A stretch of 64,000 bases of DNA from Fidelibacterota bacterium UBA7301 (GTDB taxonomy: Bacteria; Fidelibacterota; Marinisomatia; Marinisomatales; TCS55), in NCBI GenBank assembly GCA_002471845.1, contig DKQT01000014.1, positions 15,397 to 79,396 of the forward strand, in the 5' to 3' direction. The translations under genes were made by a program, and so were the position numbers. Of the stretch, positions 16,660 to 24,890 are shown piece by piece. A model generated the notes under the pieces. That model was not told where the DNA came from and did not search any database. It saw only the letters and a list, made by a program, of their open reading frames with translations. The first letter of the stretch is position 1, and every line of letters starts with the position of its first letter.

Positions 16660-16989
16660 ATGATTAATATAAAAGATTTTTCTACATTAGAGTTAAGAAT
16701 AGGTACAATTGAAAAAGTTGAACCTTTTCCCGAAGCAAAAAAGGCGGCCTATAAACTATGTATTAATTTTGGTTCCCATGGAAAAAAGTGGTCCAGCGCA
16801 CAGATTATAAAAAATTATTCATTAAAAGAATTAAAAGGTCTCCAGATTCTGGCAGCAATGAATCTGGGGGATAAAAAAATTGGCCCATTCACATCGGAGG
16901 TTCTTGTTATGGGCGCTGAAGACCGAAATGGAAATATCGTGCTTTTAGAACCAGAACGTGAAATTCAAAATGGATCTAAAGCCAGTTAA
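16660..16989 (+). CDS. csaA: CsaA-like tRNA-binding-domain protein
   Basis: This 109-residue protein is a single OB-fold of the EMAP/tRNA-binding type: DFSTLELRIGTIEKVEPFPEA, YKLCINFG and a final LEPEREIQNGSKAS match CsaA, a dimeric export-related chaperone that may bind tRNA. It starts 11 bases after the lipase stop, so co-transcription is likely. Confidence 0.88.
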   Translation: MINIKDFSTLELRIGTIEKVEPFPEAKKAAYKLCINFGSHGKKWSSAQIIKNYSLKELKGLQILAAMNLGDKKIGPFTSEVLVMGAEDRNGNIVLLEPEREIQNGSKAS

Positions 16990-17010
16990 TAAACTTGACC
17001 GGAATACTAT

Positions 17011-17031
17011 ATATTTGTAATATACAAATAT
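17011..17031 (+). promoter_or_regulatory. Perfect palindrome overlapping the marR start (candidate operator)
   Basis: The arms ATATTTGTA and TACAAATAT are separated by ATA. The right arm runs into the ATG at 17030. Size, symmetry and position fit a MarR-family autoregulatory operator. A related imperfect copy lies at the mutY start. Confidence 0.55.
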
Positions 17032-17452
17032 GGAAATTGGAGAACTACTAAAGCAATTCCTTATTGACCTCCAGGCTTTGTTCCGCACTAGGACAAAAAA
17101 TTTAAATCTAACCCTGCCCCAAATTATGTTAATATCTTCTATTCCAACTGATGGAATTGATATGACTTCCCTTTCACAGCGAATTGGTGTGGACAATAGC
17201 ACTTTAACACGGTTGATTGGGGTGCTGGCGAAAAATCGATTTGTTCAAAAAAACAATAATCCTCTGGATGGAAGGTCAACGCTGGTGTCCTTGACCGAAT
17301 CGGGGGAGGAATTGCAGCTGACCATTGAAACTGAAATCGATAGATTCGGATCTGAATTGTTTCATCAAATACCTATTGAAGACCAAGAAGAAATGAAAGA
17401 AATCCTGTCTTCATTTCATTGGATTGTGTCAAAATACAGGTTAAATCAATAA
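17030..17452 (+). CDS. MarR-family transcriptional regulator
   Basis: The 140-residue winged-helix repressor has the MarR pattern: LPQIMLISSIP (helix 2), MTSLSQRIGVDNSTLTRLIG (helix-turn-helix), VQKNNNPLDGRSTLVSLTESG (wing). No Cys is present, so a thiol redox switch is unlikely and a small ligand is expected. It lies between csaA and mutY on the same strand. Its start codon is inside a perfect palindrome, suggesting autorepression. Confidence 0.9.
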   Translation: MEIGELLKQFLIDLQALFRTRTKNLNLTLPQIMLISSIPTDGIDMTSLSQRIGVDNSTLTRLIGVLAKNRFVQKNNNPLDGRSTLVSLTESGEELQLTIETEIDRFGSELFHQIPIEDQEEMKEILSSFHWIVSKYRLNQ

Positions 17453-17471
17453 ATATGTATTATACAAATAT
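17451..17471 (+). promoter_or_regulatory. Second, imperfect MarR-type palindrome at the mutY start
   Basis: AAATATGTA-TTA-TACAAATAT shares its whole right half (TATACAAATAT) and the left TGTA core with the site at 17011-17031; 7 of 9 arm positions pair. It covers the mutY ATG at 17455. Confidence 0.4.
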
Positions 17472-18510
17472 ATCTAGTATAATTCTCAATTGGTATGATC
17501 AAAATAAACGTAATCTGCCTTGGAGATTGTCTCAGGATCCTTACAAAATATGGCTCTCAGAAGTTATGCTACAGCAAACACGGGTGGAAACAGTTATCCC
17601 ATATTATGAAAATTGGTTAAATCATCACCCTACTTTAGGCTCTGTTGTGGATGCAGAACTGGATAGTCTTTTAAAAATATGGGAGGGGTTAGGTTATTAT
17701 TCGCGCTGTAGAAATTTTTATTCTGCGGTTAAAAAGGTTCAAAAGGAATATGGCGGCGTTATCCCGGATGATTTTGTAGCTTTTAGATCCCTTCCAGGAG
17801 TGGGAGAATATATTGCCGGGGCAGTGATGTCCATTGCCTTTGAAAAACCCTTTGTCGCGTTAGATGGGAACCTGAGCCGGGTTATGTTCAGAATATTGGG
17901 GATTAAAAGAAAATCCAATAGAAATAAAGGTAGAGTCAAAAAACATCTAACAGAGTTGGTAGGAATAACCAGGCCTGGGGATATCAACCAGGCTTTGATG
18001 GATTTGGGAAGTTCCCTATGCCGGTCTAAAGTAGCCGAATGTGCTCAATGCCCATTGAATATTTCCTGTAAAGCATTTCAATCCGGCAATTCATTGGGCT
18101 ATCCTGAAAAAACTTCCGTAAAGCAAATCCCCGTGAAAAAGATTGCCGCCGCCTTGTTTGAAAATGAGAATAAGATATTAATATCAAAACGTCCTGAGCA
18201 GGGTCTTTTGGGAGGACTATGGGAATTACCCAACGCAGAAATTGGATATGGAAAATCACCTGAAGAGTCCTTGTCAGCTAATTTGCATAAACAATTTGGG
18301 TTTGAGGTAAAAGTTGGGAATAATATGGGAAAGATCAATCATGCATTTACCCATTTCAAAATGAATGTTTCTCTATATCGATGCAGTTTAGGAAACACAA
18401 GTATTTCAGAACCAAAAGCAAAGTGGGTTTCCAAGGCAGAATTGCAGCATTATGCCTTTTCTAAGGCAAATCATAAACTTTTTGGACTGATGACAAAAAA
18501 GAATGTTTAG
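17455..18510 (+). CDS. mutY: A/G-specific adenine glycosylase
   Basis: MutY removes adenine mispaired with 8-oxoguanine. The 351-residue protein has the HhH-GPD domain (SEVMLQQTRVETVIPYYENW with the catalytic Glu, LPGVGEYIAGAVMSIAF hairpin, ALDGNLSRVMFRI with the catalytic Asp), a [4Fe-4S] cluster motif C-x6-C-x2-C-x5-C (CRSKVAECAQCPLNISC) and a C-terminal NUDIX-like domain that reads 8-oxoG (LGGLWELPNAE). I chose the ATG at 17455 just after the marR stop; an upstream GTG/TTG-type start inside marR (17419) would only add a non-conserved dozen residues. Confidence 0.95.
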   Translation: MYYTNISSIILNWYDQNKRNLPWRLSQDPYKIWLSEVMLQQTRVETVIPYYENWLNHHPTLGSVVDAELDSLLKIWEGLGYYSRCRNFYSAVKKVQKEYGGVIPDDFVAFRSLPGVGEYIAGAVMSIAFEKPFVALDGNLSRVMFRILGIKRKSNRNKGRVKKHLTELVGITRPGDINQALMDLGSSLCRSKVAECAQCPLNISCKAFQSGNSLGYPEKTSVKQIPVKKIAAALFENENKILISKRPEQGLLGGLWELPNAEIGYGKSPEESLSANLHKQFGFEVKVGNNMGKINHAFTHFKMNVSLYRCSLGNTSISEPKAKWVSKAELQHYAFSKANHKLFGLMTKKNV

Positions 18511-19210
18511 AATAATTCTATCCCTCATTCTCTGGCCCATTTGGGTAATGATGTTTTTACTCGGTACTCTGATCTATTCAGTTTCAATTATTTTCTTTCC
18601 CGCCGACCGGCTCCATCCCTTGGCAAGGGTTTTGGCTAGATTATTAATGCTGTTCGGCGGACAATGGTTTCAGGTAAGGGGCAATGCGCCCGATCCGAAA
18701 AATGGCCCATATTTATACATGATGAACCACGAATCCCTTTTTGATGGGTTTATGATGGTGGCAGGGATTCGCCATTATTTTACGGGGGTGGGTGCTGTAG
18801 AACAATTTTCCTACCCTATCTGGGGATATCTGGTAAAAAAATATGGCGTAATCCCAATCATCAGGCAGCAATTGGATAATGCTATATCCAGTCTTGTGAA
18901 GGTAGAAGAAGCAATCGGGAGAGGTGTATCCATGATGATCGCTCCAGAAGGCACACGTACACTCACAGGGAAGTTGAGTCCGTTTAAAAAAGGTCCCTTC
19001 CATGTAGCAAAAAATACAGGTATTACCATAATTCCTGTTGGTTTGTTAGGTGCCTACAAGGCAAAAAATAAAAATGACTGGCGGATCAAGCCCAGCGTTT
19101 TAACTACCGTTTTTGGCGACCCCATTAAAGAGGAAGATTATAAACACCTGACCCTGGATGAGTTGCGAGATTTGATTAAAGAAAAAATAACAGAATTAAT
19201 AGACGGATAA
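18503..19210 (+). CDS. plsC: 1-acyl-sn-glycerol-3-phosphate acyltransferase
   Basis: This makes phosphatidic acid at the inner membrane. The 235-residue protein has an N-terminal membrane helix (residues 5-30), the catalytic H-x4-D motif (MMNHESLFDG) and the phosphate-binding APEGTRT motif. It overlaps the mutY end by 8 bases. Confidence 0.93.
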   Translation: MFRIILSLILWPIWVMMFLLGTLIYSVSIIFFPADRLHPLARVLARLLMLFGGQWFQVRGNAPDPKNGPYLYMMNHESLFDGFMMVAGIRHYFTGVGAVEQFSYPIWGYLVKKYGVIPIIRQQLDNAISSLVKVEEAIGRGVSMMIAPEGTRTLTGKLSPFKKGPFHVAKNTGITIIPVGLLGAYKAKNKNDWRIKPSVLTTVFGDPIKEEDYKHLTLDELRDLIKEKITELIDG

Positions 19211-19236
19211 TTACCGGATTAACTTTTACTACAAAA

Positions 19237-19635
19237 ATGATAACCTATTATATAACACTCAGGTTTCTGCATTTTATGGGTATGGCGGCTTGGTTTGGGA
19301 CTGCTTTAACGGTCTCAATTATATGGTCCAAAAAGCAAATTGATGAAAAAGAATTAATTCTGAATCTTATTACAAAAGTAGAAATTCCTGCTTCCTTTTT
19401 TATTCCATTAACAGGTGTATTGATGATGATTGACCAAACCCATTGGTTTCAGGTGGGATGGCTGCAAATAAAAATTCTGATCGGGTTGGCAGCTGTTGTC
19501 TTTAGTCACATATCCCGGGCAAAATTAATTCACGGTGATATGGACGATGAATATGTTAGCCGAAAATTCAGTTTATACCGCAATCTATGCCTTTTAAACT
19601 TATTTCTTGTTATTATAATTGTAGGATACAAATAA
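19237..19635 (+). CDS. Four-helix membrane protein, CopD/HemJ/DUF2269-like
   Basis: The 132-residue protein has four membrane helices. The first helix LRFLHFMGMAAWFGTALT has a His and a WF-G pattern, and WLQIKILIGLAAVVFSH has an invariant-looking Lys, as in HemJ, CopD and DUF2269 proteins. It lacks other residues typical of HemJ, so protoporphyrinogen oxidation is only one possibility. It is 26 bases after plsC and 4 bases before a thioredoxin-like gene. Confidence 0.6.
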   Translation: MITYYITLRFLHFMGMAAWFGTALTVSIIWSKKQIDEKELILNLITKVEIPASFFIPLTGVLMMIDQTHWFQVGWLQIKILIGLAAVVFSHISRAKLIHGDMDDEYVSRKFSLYRNLCLLNLFLVIIIVGYK

Positions 19636-19639
19636 CTTA

Positions 19640-20233
19640 TTGAGGTTTTGTTTTTTAGGATTGATCTTCTTGGTAGCTGAACAAAAACCACATGAATATT
19701 CATCAATTCAATGGGTTGATTTATCATTATTAAAAAAATCGGGGGTTGATCTTACAGTACTTAAAGGCTGGGATCGGAGTGATAATAAAGTTGAATTGTC
19801 TAAAGCTTACAACAAAGAATCGAAAGTTTTAATACTTTCCTTTTTTGCAGAATGGTGTCCTAATTGTCATTATGAAGCAACCAAATTAAGGCAGTTGTAT
19901 TCCGATTATAAATCATTTGGTCTAAGCTTGGTTCTGATCATGAATTATTCTAATAAGGAAAAGTCACTTGCATTCGTGAGAAAATATGGCTTGAACATGC
20001 CTCAGCTTTTCGGTGACCTAGATGAAAAAGATGAAGATAAAAGAAACAATACTAAATTTTTTCAATTCCGGAAAATCCTTGGGGATAGGCGGGAATGGGG
20101 GGCCCCTTTTTATATTATTATTGAAAAAGAAAAGTCTGAAAAATTTGGTATTGTAAAGGGTGAATTAATCGAGAAAGAAATAAAAACCTATATTACCAAT
20201 GCGCTTTTGGCAGGTAGTTTAGTGGAGAAATAA
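19640..20233 (+). CDS. Thioredoxin-like (TlpA/ResA-type) protein
   Basis: The 197-residue protein starts at a TTG with a short hydrophobic N terminus, so it may be exported or anchored. The redox motif is WCPNC (Cys73, Cys76) in LSFFAEWCPNCHYEATKLR, followed by a thioredoxin fold with an insert and YIIIEKEK near the end in place of a plain cis-Pro loop (WGAPFYIII gives the cis-Pro). It probably handles thiols on exported proteins or acts in cytochrome biogenesis. It ends one base from the convergent kinase gene. Confidence 0.75.
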   Translation: MRFCFLGLIFLVAEQKPHEYSSIQWVDLSLLKKSGVDLTVLKGWDRSDNKVELSKAYNKESKVLILSFFAEWCPNCHYEATKLRQLYSDYKSFGLSLVLIMNYSNKEKSLAFVRKYGLNMPQLFGDLDEKDEDKRNNTKFFQFRKILGDRREWGAPFYIIIEKEKSEKFGIVKGELIEKEIKTYITNALLAGSLVEK

Positions 20234-20234
20234 T

Positions 20235-21686
20235 TTAAGTAATTCCAGATTTGGCCAAGGCAAATTTCCAACGCTTTATTTTCTCCCTCTTTAATTTTTG
20301 ATTCATCACGGGCTTATGGCTAACATCGGTTTCTAATTTTATGTTGGGCCATTTTCCTGATTGTAATTTTTTCAATAGTGTATGGACACCAAGTGCTGTG
20401 CGATCTTTCATAATACTATGGTTAACAGTTATTCCGGTTAGATCAGATATAAACTGAAGTAAAGGGGGTCTTCCCCCACCGCCACTGACAATCACTTTTT
20501 CCGGTAAGGAATCCAAATGTGTTTGGGCTAAAGTCCAGATATCATTTACCAGAAATCCGATTGATTCCATACCTGCACGTATAATCTCATTGGGTAAATC
20601 TTCTCCATATCCTTCTGAAACCGGTTTAAGATGATCGGTCCAGTACGGGGCAGCAATCCCTTGAGATGCTGGGATAAAAACGCCTTCGGTTCGTGTGTGT
20701 TCACATCTTTTGTGCCACCGCATTTCCTTATGGGGAATTCCTAATTCTTCTTCCAGCTGATAGAAAAGCGAATTGCATGCATTGATTGTACCTTCAAGTA
20801 AATAATGCCTTTCTGAACCATCTGAAAAAAGGACACTGCTGATTAATCCATCCACATGTGCGGTATCTTGTCCCGCATTGATCTGAATGGACCCTGAAGT
20901 ACCAAAGTTCATAGCCACAGAACCGGGCGCATAGCCTCCTTGGCCAATCAAAGCCGCCTGCTGATCGCCAATGATAACGCGAAGTGGAAATTTTAGACCG
21001 TTAATATCAAGCGATCCAAAATCATAGGTAGAAGGCACTAGTTTAGGAAGATAATCTGGTAAAGCACCGAATAAATCCAGTAGGGTCTGATCCCACTGGC
21101 AAGTATTCAAATTCATCATGAGGAAGCGGGAAGCTATTGTCTCGTCAACTAGGCAGTTACCGGTTAAATGTTGGGTTAGAAAAGCACTAATGGTGCCAAA
21201 TACTACAGTGCCTTCTTTTACTTTTTTCTTTAATCGTTTAGAATGGTTTACCAGATGGGCAAATTTTGGTCCACCAAAATGGGCATTTAGGGGTGCACCA
21301 GTTTTTTTAAAAATGGTTTTCGAATGACGTTTTGTTTGATTTACAATATTGGTGGCACGGCTATCCTGCCAACTCAAGGCTGGTGTAAGGGGCTTTAATG
21401 TCTTTCGATCCCAGAATAAAAAGGTAGATCTTTGAAACGCAAACCCTGCAGCAGATATTTGTATATTTTTAGTGCGGGAAAAATTAACAGCCTGACCCAT
21501 TAATTTTTTACAAGTATGGGCTATGGACAAAGCATCTACTTCCACATGTTTGGGTTTTGGGTGTCTTAAAGAATGCTTTTCACGTGTTTTAAAAACAACA
21601 TGATCTAAGAAATTAAATAAAAATACTTTTGTGGAAGAAGTTCCCAGGTCAATCACCAAGGTAGCTTGCTTTTTTGCTGGGGGCAA
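20235..21686 (-). CDS. FGGY-family carbohydrate kinase, glycerol-kinase-like
   Basis: The 483-residue protein shows the FGGY/actin-like ATPase fold: phosphate-1 VIDLGTSSTKVFLF, the WQDSRAT segment, GDQQAALIGQGG, NFGTSGSIQI, and adenosine-site VSGGGGRPPLLQFISD. GDQQAALIGQ and DETIASRFLMMN resemble glycerol kinase more than xylulokinase, but the substrate cannot be fixed by reading. It lies just after the ferredoxin gene on the minus strand (1-base gap), and its end meets the plus-strand thioredoxin gene. Confidence 0.8.
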   Translation of the reverse strand: MPPAKKQATLVIDLGTSSTKVFLFNFLDHVVFKTREKHSLRHPKPKHVEVDALSIAHTCKKLMGQAVNFSRTKNIQISAAGFAFQRSTFLFWDRKTLKPLTPALSWQDSRATNIVNQTKRHSKTIFKKTGAPLNAHFGGPKFAHLVNHSKRLKKKVKEGTVVFGTISAFLTQHLTGNCLVDETIASRFLMMNLNTCQWDQTLLDLFGALPDYLPKLVPSTYDFGSLDINGLKFPLRVIIGDQQAALIGQGGYAPGSVAMNFGTSGSIQINAGQDTAHVDGLISSVLFSDGSERHYLLEGTINACNSLFYQLEEELGIPHKEMRWHKRCEHTRTEGVFIPASQGIAAPYWTDHLKPVSEGYGEDLPNEIIRAGMESIGFLVNDIWTLAQTHLDSLPEKVIVSGGGGRPPLLQFISDLTGITVNHSIMKDRTALGVHTLLKKLQSGKWPNIKLETDVSHKPVMNQKLKREKIKRWKFALAKSGIT

Positions 21687-21687
21687 A

Positions 21688-22023
21688 TCAGCCGGTGACA
21701 GTTACGTCGTAAATTTCTTCAAATTGTTCCGTTTTGATCATTCGGATAGCGTCCCAAGTCAGTTTGGTGCAAACCTTAGCGCAGATTTGGCAGCCTATAC
21801 ATTCATTATGACGCACTTGGACTGGAGGAATGGGAATCCCGTATTTTTCAGATGGAACAGGTTCAATGCAGTCAACAGGACAAAAAGGCACACAAACTTG
21901 ACATCCAGTGCAATTATCTTCATCAACTACAGCTATCAGTTTTGGTTTCTTTTTCTTGTAATTAACTTTTTCTGCCGGGGCTGGGACTGTTTTGTAATGA
22001 TCGTAGGTTGTGTTCTTAGCCAT
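21688..22023 (-). CDS. 2[4Fe-4S] ferredoxin
   Basis: The 111-residue protein has two cluster motifs in its C-terminal part: CTGCQVCVPFCPVDC and CIGCQICAKVCTKL (C-x2-C-x2/3-C-x3-C pattern). The second ends with Thr instead of the usual Pro after the fourth Cys. A 30-residue Lys/Pro-rich N-terminal extension precedes the fold. It is a soluble electron carrier, partner unknown, and lies upstream of the kinase gene and divergent from a second ferredoxin. Confidence 0.88.
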   Translation of the reverse strand: MAKNTTYDHYKTVPAPAEKVNYKKKKPKLIAVVDEDNCTGCQVCVPFCPVDCIEPVPSEKYGIPIPPVQVRHNECIGCQICAKVCTKLTWDAIRMIKTEQFEEIYDVTVTG

Positions 22024-22083
22024 AAAAATTTGTCACATTAAGAATATGAAAGTTAATGGGATTTGTTTTTGATCACCAAAAGC

Positions 22084-22104
22084 CTTTTTATCTAATATAA
22101 AAAG
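22084..22104. promoter_or_regulatory. Inverted repeat between divergent ferredoxin genes
   Basis: A perfect 8-bp inverted repeat, CTTTTTAT / ATAAAAAG with a CTAAT centre, sits in the middle of the 130-base divergent region. It could be an operator for one or both genes. AT-rich repeats arise easily by chance. Confidence 0.3.
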
Positions 22105-22153
22105 TGGTTTAATTTTAACAACACTTTGAAAACATATTTAATAGGAGAAAATA

Positions 22154-22447
22154 ATGACCTACATTATAGCTGAGCCATGTGTCGGTACTTGCGATACAGC
22201 TTGTGTGGAAGTTTGTCCAGTCGATTGTATTCATCCAACCAAGGATGAATGGGATGAAAAGGGATACGATGAAAGTAATTTAGATGATAAACTGCTATAC
22301 ATTGATCCTGAAGAATGTATTGACTGTGGTGCATGCGAACCTGAATGTCCCGTGGAAGCCATTTTTGAGGAAAGTGAAGTTCCGGAAGAGTGGAATAAAT
22401 ACATTAAAATTAATTACGACTACTTTGGACGTGAATATTCAGGGTAA
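22154..22447 (+). CDS. Ferredoxin (7Fe/8Fe type)
   Basis: The 97-residue acidic protein starts MTYIIAEPCVGTCDTACVEV, the typical start of 7Fe/8Fe ferredoxins, with CVEVCPVDCIHP and a second motif CIDCGACEPECPVEAI. Here the Lys often found in CIGTKDTAC is Cys (CVGTCDTAC), which gives a full Cys set and could permit a second [4Fe-4S] cluster instead of [3Fe-4S]. It has a strong AGGAGA site and its own terminator, so it is a one-gene unit. Confidence 0.92.
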   Translation: MTYIIAEPCVGTCDTACVEVCPVDCIHPTKDEWDEKGYDESNLDDKLLYIDPEECIDCGACEPECPVEAIFEESEVPEEWNKYIKINYDYFGREYSG

Positions 22448-22470
22448 GAATTAATTAATAAACTTTAATA

Positions 22471-22503
22471 AAACGGCTGTTGTTATCAATGGCCGTTTTT
22501 TTT
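22471..22503 (+). terminator. Rho-independent terminator after the ferredoxin
   Basis: Stem AAACGGC (22471-22477) / GCCGTTT (22492-22498) with a 14-base loop, followed by a T run that extends to the mrp start region. Confidence 0.85.
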
Positions 22504-22510
22504 GTTCCCT

Positions 22511-23629
22511 ATGGATAAAAATCAAATACTTGAACTGCTAAAATCTATTAATCATCCCGGATTTAGCCGAGACATTGTTTCTTTTGGCATGGTAGAGAAT
22601 ATTTTGGTGGAAGGTGATAATGTTAATGTCATCCTAAAGATTACCACCCAACAGGAAGAAAAAAAGACTGCCGTCGTCAAGGAAGTGACGAAGGTGTTGG
22701 AGAAAACCGAAGCATTTAAAAATGTAAATGTATCAGTGAGTGCAGGAGCCGCCTCGACACAGCCCGGGACCGCCCCCCAAGCCCCCTCTCAACAACCCCC
22801 CTCACCCCTGGATGGAATCAAACATGTGATTGCCGTAGCCAGTGGAAAGGGCGGTGTGGGAAAATCCACCGTTGCTGCCAACCTGGCCTTTTCACTTCAA
22901 AATGCCGGGTATTCCGTGGGTCTTTTGGATTTGGATATTTACGGCCCTTCCCTGCCCATCATTTTGGGGATTAACGAGCAGCCCGAACTGACTCAGGATC
23001 GGAAACTGGTTCCTTTGGATCATAAAGGGATGAAGATAATGAGTTTTGGGTTTATCAGCGGTAACCAAACACCCGTGATTTGGCGCGGCCCCTTGGTGGC
23101 CCGCATGACAGAGCAGTTTTTCCGCGATGTGGTTTGGGGAGAGTTGGATTATCTAGTTTTAGACCTACCACCCGGCACAGGAGACGTCCAATTGACTCTT
23201 ACCCAAAAATTAAAAATTGACGGAGCTGTAATTGTCACCACACCCCAAGATATTGCCCTGGCGGATGTTCGGAAAGGTGCTGATATGTTCAAAAAAGTTC
23301 AGACCCCCGTCTTAGGTGTCATCGAAAACATGGCCGGATTATTCCTTGAGGGAAAAGTGGAGAATGGTGGCAAAGTTTCCATTGAAGGGCAAAATGTGGA
23401 TGTGGATGTAGAGGGGCGGTTTGCCATCCGGATAGATCTTTTCAAACGGGGTGGTGGTCAGTCAGAAAGTGAAAGGTTGAATGTACCCCTTCTGGGAGAA
23501 ATTCCTTTGGCCCAGGAAATTATGGAAGCCACCGACGCAGGCGAACCCATTACCATCAAGAATCCTGAAGCTCATGTATCCAAAATATATAAATCCATTG
23601 TAGAGAAGGTTGTAAATGTCCTGAACTGA
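22511..23629 (+). CDS. Mrp/ApbC-type iron-sulfur carrier ATPase, CxxC lost
   Basis: This P-loop scaffold or carrier for Fe-S clusters has an N-terminal MIP18/DUF59 domain (about residues 1-80), a Pro/Gln-rich linker, the deviant Walker A SGKGGVGKS at residues 111-119 and DLDIYGPSLP, LVLDLPPGTGD. The C-terminal CPxC pair that normally follows ENMS is missing: after IENMAG (from residue 271) there is a 35-residue Gly/Glu/Val-rich insert without Cys, rejoining at GGGQSESERLNVPLLGEIPL. I chose ATG 22511 over the TTG at 22502. It overlaps the next gene by one base. Confidence 0.9.
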   Translation: MDKNQILELLKSINHPGFSRDIVSFGMVENILVEGDNVNVILKITTQQEEKKTAVVKEVTKVLEKTEAFKNVNVSVSAGAASTQPGTAPQAPSQQPPSPLDGIKHVIAVASGKGGVGKSTVAANLAFSLQNAGYSVGLLDLDIYGPSLPIILGINEQPELTQDRKLVPLDHKGMKIMSFGFISGNQTPVIWRGPLVARMTEQFFRDVVWGELDYLVLDLPPGTGDVQLTLTQKLKIDGAVIVTTPQDIALADVRKGADMFKKVQTPVLGVIENMAGLFLEGKVENGGKVSIEGQNVDVDVEGRFAIRIDLFKRGGGQSESERLNVPLLGEIPLAQEIMEATDAGEPITIKNPEAHVSKIYKSIVEKVVNVLN

Positions 23630-24420
23630 TGTTCAATTATTTCACTGAAATTATTGCGCTCATATTCTTGGGATTCGCCATTGTTTATCCCTGTTTTCTA
23701 TGGATAGTCCCCCGCAAAAAAATAGACGGCGGGTTTTATCGCTTTAACCTGGGGATGTGTTGCATCGTCGGAGCTTTGGGAGCGATTGCTTTTCATTTTC
23801 TCAATCCGGATATCGTATCCGAAAGTTATGTCTGGCTTTGGTTTGGCGCTTTTATGCTTATTACGGCCCTCTATTGGAATTCTGAGGATACGAACAATAT
23901 GATCATTACAGCCATTTCCCTGTTGGGGATAGGCACCATGATCCGTGTGGGTTTTGTCCTCGCCCCAGAACTCTACCTTTATGGCGTTTGGGCTACGGTG
24001 CTCTTGGGGTCGGCGATTACGGCGGCTGTATTCTTTGCTATGATTCTGGGCCATTGGTATTTAAATGTCATTGCCCTTCCCATTCGTTTATTGAAGAATA
24101 CAACTTTGGTCCTGTGGGGCCTGTTATGCATTCACCTTACTTGGGATATATATTATCTCTCCACAGATACCTACGTGGATACATATGGGATCACTCGCAA
24201 TATTTGGGCCTTTACGGCCCGGTTTGATGGATTTCTTCTGGGTGTAGCCTTTTTTATGGGGAACTTGGTCCCGATGATTTTGAATATTTTCATTTGGCGG
24301 ACCTTGAAACTGCAGGCCACCCAAAGCGCCACGGGTCTGCTCTATGTTTCAGTTGTATCCATTTTGTTTGGTGATTTGCTCTTTAAATATTACCTCCTTC
24401 AGTTTGGATTCCTGGTGTGA
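23629..24420 (+). CDS. Polytopic membrane protein of unknown function
   Basis: The 263-residue protein is very hydrophobic, with about eight predicted helices, and has no family motif that I recognise. It has few charged residues inside the helices. Its ATG overlaps the mrp stop by one base and its stop overlaps the next GTG, so it is translated as part of a three-gene unit. Confidence 0.75.
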   Translation: MFNYFTEIIALIFLGFAIVYPCFLWIVPRKKIDGGFYRFNLGMCCIVGALGAIAFHFLNPDIVSESYVWLWFGAFMLITALYWNSEDTNNMIITAISLLGIGTMIRVGFVLAPELYLYGVWATVLLGSAITAAVFFAMILGHWYLNVIALPIRLLKNTTLVLWGLLCIHLTWDIYYLSTDTYVDTYGITRNIWAFTARFDGFLLGVAFFMGNLVPMILNIFIWRTLKLQATQSATGLLYVSVVSILFGDLLFKYYLLQFGFLV

Positions 24421-24803
24421 TCCAAGTTGATTGCGAAGTCTGTAAAAAGACCCAATCCTTTTCCGAAGCGGCCCGTTGTGGCGAATGCAATAATCCTGAA
24501 CTTTTTAATAATTTCTTAAATTTTTCTGAATGTCCCGTTTGTGGCTGTAAACACCTTTATCGTAAAAAAGATTTTAACCAGGCTGTGGGCTGTATAATCA
24601 TATTAATTGGTGCTCTCCTTGTGCCATGGACCTATGGAATTAGTTTACTTGTTCTTGCATTGGCAGATTATTTGCTTTATCGTCGCGTTAAAGATTCTGT
24701 TGAATGTTATAAATGTAAATCTGAATATATAAATGTAGTTGTCCAGGACAGTATAAAACCATTTGATCATCATACTGCGGAACTATATGAACCGATAAAT
24801 TAG
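24417..24803 (+). CDS. Zinc-ribbon membrane protein, unknown function
   Basis: The 128-residue protein begins at GTG overlapping the upstream stop. It has Cys pairs CEVC (6,9), CGEC (21,24), CPVC (39,42) and CYKC near the C terminus, consistent with two zinc ribbons flanking a hydrophobic hairpin (about residues 58-90, with GCIIILIGALLVPWTYG). The topology puts both ribbons on the same side. Its function is not recognised. Confidence 0.7.
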   Translation: MIQVDCEVCKKTQSFSEAARCGECNNPELFNNFLNFSECPVCGCKHLYRKKDFNQAVGCIIILIGALLVPWTYGISLLVLALADYLLYRRVKDSVECYKCKSEYINVVVQDSIKPFDHHTAELYEPIN

Positions 24804-24890
24804 AATATATTGATTATTCATTGATTGCGCCTGTCTGAAAGAGTAATTTCGCCCGCTGTTTTTCAAACGCATTTCTGTGAAATCCCAATT

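Noticed and set aside
20235..21686. Xylulokinase
   Set aside because: GDQQAALIGQ and related segments look more like glycerol kinase; I kept the broader FGGY call because the substrate cannot be read from sequence alone.
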